NCBI GenBank assembly: GCA_033297205.1
Contig: MU859140.1
Span: 1 to 64,000, forward strand
Source: Pseudoneurospora amorphoporcata
Lineage: Eukaryota > Ascomycota > Sordariomycetes > Sordariales > Sordariaceae
Direction: 5' to 3'
DNA length: 64,000 nucleotides
Shown: positions 23,487-34,760 of the stretch, in pieces
Numbering within the stretch: the first letter of the stretch is position 1
Layout: each line of letters opens with the position of its first letter
Notes under the pieces: model-generated
The model's input: the letters and a program-made list of their open reading frames with translations, nothing else
Told to the model about the DNA's origin: nothing
Database searches by the model: none
Made by a program: the position numbers and the translations under genes

Positions 23487-24782
23487 ACGGGACTGCGACA
23501 ACGCTTTTGTTTCCAGTTTTCGCCTAATTACACCTTTTTAAAAACCTTTAATGACGTTGGATTGTTGGATCGGTTCTGTTCTCCTTATGTCTTTATATAC
23601 CGCGAGCTGGCGGTTGTGTAAACTGCCAACAGGCATCTTCCTGCCAAAATTCTGTAATATTGGGTTAGGGTTGGACTCAACAATTTGGTGGCACAGGAAG
23701 CTGGTGATACAATGGGAACTGGGATCTTGCGAGCCGAAATGCTTGAGTTTGGAAAAGGGTGGAGCGCTGCAAGCGGCACACTTGCTTAAGCATACCGGAG
23801 TCGAGGAGAAAAGCAGAAACTTGTACCATATAACGACGATTAAGATATGAAATGGCTAATTCTTGCACGTGGGCCGACCCAGTTGGTCACGTTGCCGGAG
23901 GAACAAACAACTCACGATCCCATCGCGCATGCTTGAATTGTTGGAGATACTTGATGTCAAAAAGGGGAGGAGAAAAGACAGATCATGACGGCGAAAGGAA
24001 GGAGTAACACCCTGTAACATCACACCATGAAAAAAGTGCCAGACAAAATTCCTGTCCATATCTCAGACTCTGACACAGAACCGGGACCATGCAAAGACAT
24101 TGGTCGCTATGACGCAAATCGGTGGATGTAACCGCTGTGCTTTTAACCAGATGTTCATATACAAGACGCCTAATTAGTCGAAGATCGAGAGGAGACAAAT
24201 GCTCTCACGCTCGCAATAATAGGACATGGGTGTGTTCCCTCTTCGGATAGAACCGAGAACGGGGACCAAGGTTCCTGCCCAGAAAAGGGTTGTTGTTGAG
24301 GGGAGGACGAAAGACAGGACCAAGACGCGCCCATGGGGGAAGGGTCCAGGCAGGTCGCGTTAAGTGACAGCATACGCCTCGGGCCCATTAGCTGCCCCTG
24401 GGCTTGCCCGCTCTCGCTCCTGCGGCACCACCAGAACCCCATCCGAAATAAATCAAAACAAAAACCATTCTCTTCTCCTACAGCGAAAAAAACACTGAGC
24501 CAACCTTCTCCTTCATCAAAACTCCACGGATATACCAAATATTCGTTGCAACCAGATCGTGGTCATTTTTTCCCGATTTATTGTTTTCGGTAAGTGCGCG
24601 TGCTGCTTTTCGCATTTTCACCTTATTTTCCCCATCCACGATCTCCACTCGCCCAGTCCGCCCATCCTCCTTTGCTTGGCCGACGCGCCATTCATGTTGC
24701 GCCACCATAAACTAACCGTTTCCATAATAAATAGAAGAATACCGAGTAAAGAACAATAGGACCCGGATTTACTCCAATCAAT
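23487..24782. other. Intergenic, no gene seen
   Basis: Holds the 3' side of the IRC22-like gene and the promoter side of the AT-hook gene. A GGGTTAGGGTT word lies at 23662-23672. Frames on both strands are short and unconvincing. Confidence 0.5.
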
Positions 24783-25295
24783 ATGGCGCCCACCAAGCCC
24801 CAATCTGAAGAGCAGCCCGTCAAGCGCGGCCGCGGCCGTCCCCCCAAGGACCCGTCCGAGAGGAAGGCTGTTGCCCCCCCAAGTGGTCGCCCCCGTGGCA
24901 GGCCCAAGGGCAGCGGTGGTGTGAAGAAGCCTGCTCAGAAGACTGCTGCCAGCACCATCTCTCGCCGCGGACGTCCTCCCAAGGCTGCTTCCGCCGCCAC
25001 CCCCGTTTCCGCCAAGAAGGCTGCTGCACCCAAGGCTGCTGCGGCCAAGGCTACCCCCTCTTCCCCTGGCAGAGGCCGTGGTCGTCCTCGCAAGTCCGAT
25101 GTCAGCGAGGCTGTCACTCCCAGCTCCAATAAGGCTACCCCCAAGAAGGGCGGACCTGGCAGACGTGGCCGTCCCCCCAAGGCTGTGACCGAGGAGTCTG
25201 CCGAGGAGAATGCCGCCAACGAGGAGGATGCGGAAGAGGCCGAGAAGGCCGCCTCTGATGCTGCCTCTGACGTCGACGAGGCCGCAAGTGAGTAA
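24783..25295 (+). CDS. AT-hook (HMGA-like) chromatin protein, 170 aa or longer
   Basis: The protein carries five AT-hook cores, each a GRP tripeptide in a basic patch: RGRGRPPKD (about residue 17), GRPRGRPKG (about 37), SRRGRPPKA (about 60), GRGRGRPRK (about 95) and GRRGRPPKA (about 127). Between them are Ala/Lys/Pro linkers. AT-hooks bind the minor groove of AT-rich DNA. The C-terminal 35 residues are strongly acidic, the arrangement of HMGA proteins. The last codons ASE-stop overlap a perfect donor GTGAGT at 25288, so the stop may lie inside an intron and the protein may continue into the acidic frames at 25455-25591 and 25720-26199. Both readings are possible. Confidence 0.82.
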   Translation: MAPTKPQSEEQPVKRGRGRPPKDPSERKAVAPPSGRPRGRPKGSGGVKKPAQKTAASTISRRGRPPKAASAATPVSAKKAAAPKAAAAKATPSSPGRGRGRPRKSDVSEAVTPSSNKATPKKGGPGRRGRPPKAVTEESAEENAANEEDAEEAEKAASDAASDVDEAASE

Positions 25296-25719
25296 AAGTA
25301 GCCTCTTTTCGGCTCCCAAATCTGAACTCTTTCATGAACGGTTCCGGCGAGTCTTCATCTTTCCCATTCGCGCTGCGCTGTGTCATTCTTGTTTTCTTTA
25401 GATAGGTACATGCCGTGCCATGCCCTCTTCCTCATACATCACCGAAACCCAAAGTGCCAGCTAGCGAATGCCTCTCTGACTTTTCCGACTCCACTTCAGA
25501 CCTCGATGACGATTTCAAGGATGCGGACGGTGACGTAGATATGGGCTTGAACGGTTCGGGCCCTGTTGACATCGAAGCAACTGGTGAAGAGGTTCGTACG
25601 AGCACCGGCAACCCACAAGGCAGCTTTTCACTCAATAGCATCCTGTAAGAAACATCATGTTGCACGACCCCTTTGTAACTAACCGCCACTTGAAGGACAT
25701 CCCCATTGATAGCGCTTAG

Positions 25720-26199
25720 TGGTCGACTTTGGGCAATGAGTCCGGAGAAGAACAGACAGAAGGAGTAGTGAAGGAGGAGTCGGAGGAGGAAATTTTGGAC
25801 TGCATAGTGGTTTGCCTAAGCTCGGATCCTCCAGAACCACCATCGCCGTCGTCTCAACCGCCGTTCTTACCACGAGGGACCCCGGAACCACCACCGCGTA
25901 TAAAGCAAGAGCAAGAGCAAGAGTATGTTTCGTCATTACCTTTTGCATCATCGTTTTGGGATTCTCAAGCGTTTTCACCACCAGCACCACAAATCGACCC
26001 GGTACCAGACGAAATCGACCAAGGAGACGAACAAGGGGACCAGGATGAAGTCGAATCGGAGTCTCAACCACCGACATCGTCGTTTGTTTATCAGCCATAT
26101 TCATCGCCAGGGCAGGACACGGTGGCAAAGACTGGCTTCAGACGAAGGGACAGGGACAATGGGTTAGAAAGCGCGGGTTTAGGGTGTATTGTTAGTTGA
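25720..26199 (+). CDS. Possible acidic terminal exon(s), unrecognised
   Basis: Two open stretches downstream of the AT-hook gene have coding-like composition. One (about 25455-25591) is Asp/Ser-rich (SDFSDSTSDLDDDFKDADGD). The other (25720-26199) is Glu/Pro-rich and contains VKEE and IKQE, which fit the sumoylation consensus psi-K-x-E, beside an acidic-hydrophobic EEEILDCIVV patch. Splicing GTGAGT (25288) to an AG at 25454 or 25460, then 25591 to CGCTTAG at 25719, keeps one frame from the AT-hook protein to the TGA at 26197. The middle donor (GTTCGT) is weak. It may be an extension, a separate small gene, or chance. Confidence 0.28.
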   Translation, partial: WSTLGNESGEEQTEGVVKEESEEEILDCIVVCLSSDPPEPPSPSSQPPFLPRGTPEPPPRIKQEQEQEYVSSLPFASSFWDSQAFSPPAPQIDPVPDEIDQGDEQGDQDEVESESQPPTSSFVYQPYSSPGQDTVAKTGFRRRDRDNGLESAGLGCIVS

Positions 26200-26520
26200 C
26201 GATGGATCTTGAATTCGAGCGTACTGATGGTTTAGTTCTTGGGCTTCCTTGACATAGTATCTCTGCCGAAGCAAATCAGACCAGGCTGGTCAGGCAGCTG
26301 CTAGCGAAAAAAATGTCATTGTCCAGTCCGTATCAAACTTGACATGCGTTCTGGTCGTTTTCGTCGTTGCTGAAAACCCTTAAATTTGATGCATCTGTCG
26401 TCCATCCCACGTATGCCATTTCAACCCATTCCAACCCAAACCTATAGTATCATTAACAGTTTATGAGATTTCCGTATACCTAGGTAAAACAACGAAAAGG
26501 CCCGTCCAAAAAGTATCACT

Positions 26521-26522
<2 letters not shown>

Positions 26523-26609
<87 letters not shown>
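26523..26609 (+). repeat. Uninterrupted run of 87 A
   Basis: A pure A87 tract, by far the longest homopolymer of its kind in the window. No element with target duplication is visible beside it, so it cannot be assigned to a retroposon tail from this sequence alone. Length in an assembly of such a run is unreliable. Confidence 0.9.
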
Positions 26610-26611
<2 letters not shown>

Positions 26612-27139
26612 CCGCGCCAATTCCCTGTCGAAGTCTCGTTTCACCTTACCCATTTGTTCCGTTCATTTTGCCATCTATCCAAACAAAGTGCCTGGCTCCC
26701 TAAACTGTCCCAACCGCCGCCCCTCCGGTAGACCCGAGAATCGAAAATCAAAGAAGAAAAAAACCATCGTTAAGTAAGTTCATCACCGGTCCTTGTGCTC
26801 TTATTCAGCGTTATCTTCGTCCCTTATAATTATTGCTGTCCAAGGCGGTGCGGCCTCTGCGGCTGTAGTCGTCTTTCGTCGTCTTCTTCGTTGTCATCGC
26901 AGCGCCTTCATCAACCATTCTCCCCCTCCACCTTGCACTCCTAATTCTTCTTATCCCTCTTGTCGGCCACCGTGATTTCGACCAGCATATCATATCATCT
27001 TCTTCCGCCCCACGGGATAAAATCGCCACCCCGATGCATATTCGCACATGGTAATGATTTTGGCGCATCCCCCTGTGCGATCAATGATTGCCATTTTCCC
27101 TCCTAATATAGCATCTCGTTGTTACTCCCAGCTGAAACC
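26610..27139. other. Intergenic, no gene seen
   Basis: The stretch is C/T-rich with only short frames; it is the 3' side of the gene on the reverse strand. Confidence 0.5.
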
Positions 27140-28666
27140 CTAGTTGAAAGTGTTGTTGTTTGTGTAGTCGACTGAGCCGTTTTCGCCTCCGTAGCTGTAG
27201 TCGCCGTCGCTGGAGGAGACGCTCATAGGTGCTAGGCGGGCTATCGCGTGGTTTTTGTTTTGTTGTTGGTGGTCTGAAGACCCAGCTTCGAGTCTCGGGT
27301 CGATTTGGTAGGCCGACTGTTGTTGCTGAGGTTGATGCTGTTGTTGCCAGATATGACCGGCGTTCCTCGAACTGCTTGCTCCGGCTGTCCCGTTCGAACC
27401 GCCCAATGCATCTTCCGCTTGCACCGGGCTTCCCTTCAAAGCCCAAGGAGTTTCCACCTCCCCGCCCGCCGGCACCTCGGGCCACTCGGGCGCCCAGTCC
27501 GGTTTGCGATCGTACATGGACTCGCACACCTGCTTGTCGCCCTTCAGGATCATACCGTTCAAGACCTCCTTCAGCCACGCCATGCCCTCCCTGTACTGCG
27601 CCGCACTCGGGTAATCGCTCACTTTGGCAGACCTTACCTCCTCCACCATCCTCATAGTCTGGTACCGCGGCTGCTGGTCCGAGCTAGGCACCGACACGCG
27701 CTTCTTCACCTCCAGAGCAAAGTAGACGCAGTCACTCGGCTGAGGCTGCCACTGACACCCGCCTCCGGACCCGAAGTGCACGCCACCTCCTTCGGCGTCG
27801 TCGTAGTCGGGAGCGCCCATGAACACGGGGATCCGGCTGTACCCCAAGACGCGCATGTAAGCCCAGTAGGCGCCCGAGATGGTGCCGTGCAGGATCCGCC
27901 AGCAGCTCAGGAAGCGCGTCTGGCAGATGAAGGCCTCGACGGTGCCCGGGTCGGGAAACTTGCCGATGCGCGTGTTCAGCTCGATCGAGCAGTTGCTGGC
28001 CTCGGCCATCTTCTGCACCTGTTCGAACCAGATGTCGAAGGAGCCGTAGAAGGTGAGCGAGTGCACAGGCATCTTGTAGCTGAATTCTAGCGGAGTCGTC
28101 CACCCTCGGTAGTTGTCGGCCGGTTCGCAGATGCGCGGCTGAGCGGGGAGGTAAGGGGGCAGAGGGGGCATCTTGTAGATGTCGTCGGGGTGCTGGGGCG
28201 GCGACGCAACTGTTTGGTGAGGTGGTCCTAGGATTGGCATGTCCTTGGTCTGTTGTTGTTTTCCATCTCCATCTTGTGGCAGTGGTGGCTGGACTTGTTG
28301 GACTGTTTCCTGGAGAGGCTCAGGAGCGGTTCGGGATGATGTAGCTTTTCGTTTCTTCGAAGGCGGCTGGGAGGGTGGAGGAGGAGCTGGTGGTGGAGGT
28401 CGTCTACTCCTCAGTTGCCGGCCTGAAGACGACATTGCGTCGCTATTTTCTGGGGGTTCAGCAGGTAGGTTCACGGCTGGGAGGGTTGGATCTGCACGGC
28501 TTTGACCATTCGGTGGTGCTGACTGTTGTGGTTGTTGACTTTGAGCTGGAGCTGCTGACGAGGTCTGGCTCTTGGGCACACCAACGTATGAGGGAAGTGG
28601 TACTGGGGTCTCGCGCACGACGTAGGGAGCACGTTTGGGATTATTGTGATTGCTGTCGCTACTCAT
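27140..28666 (-). CDS. Unrecognised fungal protein, Pro/Gln-rich ends with one folded core, 508 aa
   Basis: I do not recognise the family. One uninterrupted frame of 509 codons begins MSSDSNHN. Residues 1-170 are disordered, rich in Pro, Gln and Ser, with a basic cluster PPSKKRKATSSR (about 117-128) that would serve as a nuclear localisation signal. Residues 190-420 look folded, with aromatic-rich segments such as RGWTTPLEFSYKMPVHSLTFYGSFDIWFEQVQ, TRFLSCWRILHGTISGAYWAYMRVLGYSRIPV and a DCVYFALEV strand. The last 90 residues are again Gln/Asn/Ser-rich. The frame stays open upstream to 28927 but is preceded there by hydrophobic, non-conserved-looking sequence, so the ATG at 28666 is preferred. 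A 261-codon frame lies antisense to it and is treated as a shadow. Confidence 0.8.
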   Translation of the reverse strand: MSSDSNHNNPKRAPYVVRETPVPLPSYVGVPKSQTSSAAPAQSQQPQQSAPPNGQSRADPTLPAVNLPAEPPENSDAMSSSGRQLRSRRPPPPAPPPPSQPPSKKRKATSSRTAPEPLQETVQQVQPPLPQDGDGKQQQTKDMPILGPPHQTVASPPQHPDDIYKMPPLPPYLPAQPRICEPADNYRGWTTPLEFSYKMPVHSLTFYGSFDIWFEQVQKMAEASNCSIELNTRIGKFPDPGTVEAFICQTRFLSCWRILHGTISGAYWAYMRVLGYSRIPVFMGAPDYDDAEGGGVHFGSGGGCQWQPQPSDCVYFALEVKKRVSVPSSDQQPRYQTMRMVEEVRSAKVSDYPSAAQYREGMAWLKEVLNGMILKGDKQVCESMYDRKPDWAPEWPEVPAGGEVETPWALKGSPVQAEDALGGSNGTAGASSSRNAGHIWQQQHQPQQQQSAYQIDPRLEAGSSDHQQQNKNHAIARLAPMSVSSSDGDYSYGGENGSVDYTNNNTFN

Positions 28667-30092
28667 GTTGGTGAGGTGAAGATGAAAGCAGTAGAAGTGT
28701 ACGGGTAGACCGAAAATGAACACACGATGGAGGCCTGTTAAGACAAACAAGGCAGGAGGGACCAGGCAGCTGGAGGTATCCAAGTACACTACTCCAGTAA
28801 AAGGGAATACCAAGCAATAGTGTAGATGTAACAGAATCTTGGTAACCCCGCAGTTGAAGGTAGTAGTTTGACAGTGTCCTGGATATGATGTGGTGGTAGA
28901 CGAGAACCAGTGAAACTTGCAACTCACTTACAACAGACTCCAGATGATGTCGAGATTCAAAGAGATGATGGAACCCGAGGTGTGCCCCACCAGGAAGGAG
29001 GACAGAGGACAGATGAGAAGATGGCGGAAAGCTCAGGTGGATCAAGCTTGACACGAAGAGGATGCAGAGTTATGTAGTCCGGCGGGAGACGCGCTTGCCT
29101 TGATGCCCGTGAATGTTTACACAGAACGGAGCCTTGCGGTCCCGGGCCGAAGGTGGTACAAGCCTACTCACAGACGCAAAGTCCCTAGCAAGAAATCGCT
29201 GGTTCGCATTTTGGAAAGTAGGCGGGTGGTTCTCGGGTGAAACATTTCTGATTTGTTCAAGTATCTTGGAAAACTGGAATGGTTGTTAGAGGTAAAATGC
29301 AGTGTTTCTGCGCGAAGCACCCCTCCAATCAAGCTACCGCACAGAACCCTAACCACAACCCTAACAGCACCTTTGGAGCTTTAAATGGCCCCACTCCTCA
29401 CGCACGTAACCCGAAGAACCTCTTACCAAGCCATTCCTGACAATGGCAATTGTTTGCTACAACTTGTTAACTTCTTAACATGTCAATGGTTGTGATAAGA
29501 AGGGAGCTTTGATAAATCGCTTATAGTAGTTGGATAACAAAGGTGACCCCGACAACCTCTGTAGCGATCTTCACAAGAGAGGTACCAACTGCTAACCTCA
29601 AGTCTTGTTCATGTGTACCCACTTTTAAGTGCAGCGCTGTCTTTGCAGTGACTCCAGGTCCCGTCTGCCGCCAGGTCCCCGCCAGCTTTTTTTTTGCCGT
29701 CAACGGTCACGGTGCCCACTTACCGTCAACCTAACCACAGGGATTGAATTTACTGTCTGGCAAACCACCAGCAACTACCTACAACCAGACGACAGTCACT
29801 TACCTACCGCCTTCGACTCCTGAGTTGATTGTGGATTTGATTGTTTCACCTATCCTTATTCTCACCGGGCCACATACTTTCGGCCCTCTTCCTCACACTC
29901 AATTAACGAGTCCCGACAGAAATGGACAACGGCGCAAGCGTAGGTCAAGTTCTTGTGGGTGTCACTCGCCGCGGCCAACTCTTCGGCTTCAACTTTTTCC
30001 TTTTCTGCAACGCTTGAGCGAACGAGTGATTTTCAAACTCACAAAACACCAAATCTTCATCGTGGGAGGCAAGCGATACTAGCGTCGCAAAT
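28667..30092. promoter_or_regulatory. Divergent intergenic region with two telobox-like motifs
   Basis: Genes on either side are divergently transcribed, so both promoters are here. Two copies of AACCCTAA lie at 29345-29352 and 29357-29364. No coding exon is supported; the GTGAGTTGCAAG at about 28919-28930 on the reverse strand could be a 5' UTR intron donor. Confidence 0.45.
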
Positions 30093-33000
30093 ATGCCCCC
30101 TAAAAAAGGGACCAAAAGCAGCCAGGCCCAGAGTGCCCCTGCGCCTGCAGCCGCTTCATCGTCGGCATCTCTGCCTACCTCCAAATCCAAGAAGGACTCC
30201 AAGAAGGCTTCTGGCCCATCAGAGGGCGACTTCATTGTCTTCAGCAATTCCGACAAGGACCCTAAGAAAAGGGGAGGGGCTAAAGCCGGTCCCTCCAAGC
30301 CTGCAGAGGAGCTTGACGCCGGGCCCCCGAAGCCGACCATCAAACAGATCATCGGTGGCCACTCCTGGACCGGCAAGCTGCCCGTGAACCTTCTTTCGGA
30401 GCACTGCCAGAAGCAAAAGTGGGAAAGGCCGGACTACAACACCATCAAGACCAAAGATGGTTTCTCTGTCTTTGTTACGCTCAGCGCAAAGAACCCAAAG
30501 ACGCAGGAGGTTACCACGCTGCCGCCGTTCAAGCTGCCTCCCACCCATGTGCACCTTATTTACAGGCCCACTGCCCTCGAGGCCAAACATGCCGCCGCTA
30601 CCTACGCCCTATACCGCGTTTGCAGCATGAAGAACATGCATATGACGCTTCCACCAGACTACAGGTCGCTCTGGAAGGAGTTTGAGGCCCTCAAGAAGCA
30701 GGATGTGAAGGAGGGCAAGGCATGGATGTACGAGGCCGACCCTTTCCAGGCTCTGAGAGAGCGCGAGGAGGCAAAGGCCGCCGCCGAGAAGAAGAGGGCT
30801 CAACTCCAGGCCGCCAAGGAAAAGGCCGCAAACGAACCCGGTGTTTCCTTGGCATTCAGGGGCAGCGGCGCCGGAGGCGGAGGTGGTGGCGGCGCCCACA
30901 ATGTCATGAGGGGATGGGCCAATGTTCCCAAGATTGAGATGGGCAACAAGACTCGATCGCAGCTCGAGGACTTGCTCCGTAGGGAGACGGTCTGGAATCC
31001 GAATGGTGTGGTTATGCCGGCATCGCAAAAGGCCGCCATCGTTAGGGAGTTCAAGGATTTGGGATTCCGCCAGAGCCATATCGAGGAGGCCGTTGAGGAG
31101 TGCAAGGACAGAGAAGAGGCCTTGGAATGGCTCTTGGTCCATATTCCTGAAGATGATCTTCCGCGATGGGCACTTCCTGAGAAGTATAGCGCTGGTGTTA
31201 CCGTCGCTGCCACTGATCTCAAGAGAGAGGGTGCCATTACGCGACTCGCTCAATCCGGATACTCTATTGACCTCTGTCGCAAGCTCTTGGCGCTCCGTAA
31301 TGGAGACGAGGCTAAGGCGGCAGAAGACCTGCAGCAGCTTCTTCTGGCCAGCGGCTCCGAATCCGTTGATAACTCTTCTGCGGACGCGGATGGTCTAGAC
31401 ACCTGGAGGGATGCAGATGAGTGCTGGGAAGAGGAGATGGCCACGCTGGAGGCGTGCTTCGGTGAGAAGTTCTCCAAGATTTCTCCAGAAGTCTGCGAGG
31501 TCAAGTTGGAGGGTGTCAAAAATGGCACCCAGACCAACGTGAACGCCTGCGTTCAGTTCCGCAAATCAGAGCAGTATCCTACCCAGGTCATTCTGGCCAT
31601 GGTAGCAGCTCTTCCGTCCTACATCAAGCTCAGTGTCATCAAACAGGCACTGGCATACGCTCTCACGTTGGAAGGCGAGGAGATGAAGATTTTCTACGTT
31701 GCCAGCTGGGTGCAAGAAAACATCAACGAGATCATTGAAAAGCCCGGTCGCATCCGCGAAGTTGCTGCTGTGGCATCCGCAGCTTCAGAGGAACCCATGA
31801 GGGTCGTTAAGCGGGCGCGCAGAGCCCCTCGTTACCCCAAGCCTATCAACTGGTCGCCTGATCCTCGTAGCACGGAGGAGTGGCGTGCCAGAACGGAAAC
31901 TCCCTCTTACAAGAAGATGCTGTACGCACGACAGAATCTGCCAGCCTGGCAGGTACAGGATCACCTCGTTCAGACGGTCTCAGAGAATCAGGTCACTATC
32001 ATCTCTGGAGAAACAGGTTCCGGAAAGTCTACGCAGTCCGTCCAGTTCATCTTGGATGATCTGTACAGCAAGGGACTCGGAAAGAGCGCAAACATCATTG
32101 TCACACAACCTCGCCGTATTTCTGCCTTGGGTCTGGCGGACAGAGTCAGCGACGAGCGGTGTTCACTGGTTGGTCAAGAAGTCGGTTACTCGATCCGTGG
32201 CGAAAGCAAGACGAGCCCGAACACCAGGATCACCTTCGTCACCACTGGTGTGCTACTCCGGCGCCTCCAGACCTCGGGTGGCCGTGTCGAGGACGTGGTT
32301 TCATCACTTGCCGATGTCAGCCACGTGGTGGTCGATGAGGTGCACGAGCGCAGTCTCGACACTGATTTCCTGCTTGTCATCATTCGCGATGTCTTGTACA
32401 AGCGCAGGGACCTGAAGCTCATTCTCATGAGTGCCACGCTTGATGCTGCGTCTTTCAAGGACTACTTTACCGTTGATAACAGGAATGTTTCGGTTGGTCT
32501 TGTTGAGATTTCTGGCCGCACGTACCCTGTTCAAGACTACTACCTCGACGATGTGATCCACATGACTGGCTTCAGTGTTGGCAACATGCGCGAATACTAC
32601 TATGACGATAACGCTGGCAGCAACGCGAAGGAAGACCCCAATGCTGATCCCATCAATAAAATCATCCAGAGAATGGGCAGCCGCATCAACTACGACCTCC
32701 TTGTGGAGACCGTATGTGCCATTGATAGCGACCTCTCCGAAACTCAGAAAGCTGGTGGTATCCTGATTTTCCTGCCCGGTGTAGCTGAAATCAACCGCGC
32801 CTGCAACGCTCTGCGAGCAATCCAATCCCTCCATGTTCTCCCTCTCCATGCATCCTTGGAGACCAAAGAGCAGAAGAGGGTGTTTGCGGCCGCTCCTCCA
32901 GGCAAGAGAAAGGTAGTCATCGCGACCAACGTCGCCGAGACGTCCATCACCATTGATGATATCGTCGCAGTCATCGACAGCGGTAGGGTCAAGGAGACCT

Positions 33001-34359
33001 CGTTCGACCCGCAGAACAACATGCGTAAGCTCGAGGAGACATGGGCCTCCCGCGCCGCCTGCAAGCAACGTCGTGGTCGTGCCGGCCGTGTCCAAGCAGG
33101 CAAGTGCTACAAGCTATTCACCCGGAACATGGAGATGCAGATGGCCGAGCGTCCCGATCCCGAGATCCGGCGTGTTCCTTTGGAGCAGCTGTGCTTGGCC
33201 GTCAGAGCAATGGGCATCAAGGACGTCAGCCACTTCCTCTCTCGTGCACCCACGCCGCCCGAGGCCACAGCCGTCGAGGCATCCATTACCATGCTCAGGC
33301 GTATGGGAGCCCTTGATGGCGAAGAACTGACCGCCCTCGGTCAGCAACTGGCCATGATCCCCGCCGATCTGCGGTGCGGCAAGCTGATGGTCTGCGGCTC
33401 CATCTTTGGCTGTCTCGACGACTGCGTCACCATCGCAGCCATCCTAAGCACCAAGAGCCCCTTCGTCTCTCCCCAGGAAAAGCGCGAGGAAGCCAAGGAA
33501 GCCAGGAAGAGGTTCTCCCAGGGAGACGGCGACCTGCTCACCGACCTCCGCGCCTTCCAGGAGTGGAACGACCATATGAACGAGCGCATGGGGCAGAGCC
33601 GGGTGCGCGCCTGGTGCGGTGGCAACTTCCTCAACTACCAAACCCTGTCGGACATCGCCTCGACGCGCTCGCAGTACTACTCAGCCCTCAAAGAAATGGG
33701 CATCATCCCGTACAACTACTCCGAGTACAACAACTCCGGCCAAACCAACAAGTCCATGGCCCTCCTGCGTGCCCTGACCGCCTCGGCCTTCAGCCCGCAG
33801 ATCGCCCGGATCCAGTTCCCCGACAAGAAGTTCGCGGCATCCATGACCGGTGCCGTAGAGCTGGACCCGGAGGCCAAGACCATCAAGTTCTTCTCGCAGG
33901 AGAACGGAAGGGTGTTTATTCATCCTAGCAGCACCCTGTTTGATAGCCAGGGGTTCACGGGCAACGCGTCGTTTATGTCGTATTTCACCAAGATTGCCAC
34001 TAGCAAGATCTTTATCAGGGATCTTACGCGTGAGTTCTTTGTTTTTAACTCGTTCTCCTATCCGTCCTTTTCCTGTAGAATTGGAATACTAATACTGCCA
34101 AATAATAGCATTCAATGCCTACACCCTTCTGCTCTTCTCGGGTGCCATCGACTTGGATACCCAGGGTCGTGGTCTCGTGGTTGATGGCTGGCTTCGCCTC
34201 CGCGGATGGGCCCGTATCGGTGTTCTGGTGTCGAGGCTGAGAGGGTTGATTGATAAGCTGATCACAATGAAGGTGGAGAATCCGACGCTGGATGTCGAGA
34301 AGAATGATATCATCAAGACTGTGGTCAAGCTTGTCGAGCTTGATGGTCTTGATGCTTGA
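30093..34359 (+). CDS. DEAH-box helicase with UBA and RWD domains (Ucp12/YLR419W type), 1395 aa, 2 exons
   Basis: This is an SF2 RNA helicase of the DHX29/DHX57-like group. Exons are 30093-34029 and 34109-34359. The Lys/Ala/Ser-rich amino end is followed by a UBA-like segment (about residues 311-350, FKDLGFRQSHIEEAVEECKD), then an RWD domain (about 444-555, WEEEMATLEACFGEKF). The helicase core has motif I GETGSGKST (about 638), Ia TQPRRISA, II DEVH (about 747), III SAT (about 778), IV ILIFLPG, V TNVAETSITIDD and VI QRRGRAGR (about 989). HA2 and OB-fold regions complete the protein. The last exon restores PFNAYTLLLFSGAI, typical of the OB domain; without splicing the frame would run into an unrelated tail. 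Members act on ribosomes or mRNA; the exact role of the fungal protein is not settled. Confidence 0.93.
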
Positions 34360-34760
34360 GGGTGTGGGAAATAATAGGATAAGAAGCATGGAAAAACTGA
34401 GGTGGAAGGGAAAGCTTTTCTTGCATGTAAATACGGCATGGATGGACGTATGGATAGAAGGGAAACATAAGTAAAGGACGGGGACAAACGGTTATTTTGG
34501 AGTTACCGATATTTAGAGAAAAACTTTCTTCGTAACCTTGATGATGAGATTCCCGAGTTTCTCTTTTTTGAGCTGAAAGCCTGCTGGAGGTGTATGCATT
34601 CTATAGGTCCTGTTCTTTCCCTATGACGTTCTGTTTTTCCGGATAAACCTCTTCCCAAGCAAGACACACTCACTCACACCTCTCTAAGCGTCCATACTCA
34701 TGAATACCTCCACTCTCAACAAGAGCCATTGTTCATCGTCACCCACCGCCGAAACTAGAT
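34360..34760. other. Convergent intergenic, 3' ends of helicase and NDUFA12 genes
   Basis: The two genes converge here. No RNA gene or frame of interest is seen. Confidence 0.55.

Noticed and set aside
27305..28090. 261-codon plus-strand frame antisense to the unknown protein gene
   Set aside because: It is the complement of a GC-rich coding region; its composition (His/Arg/Leu-rich) is that of a shadow frame and there are no family features.
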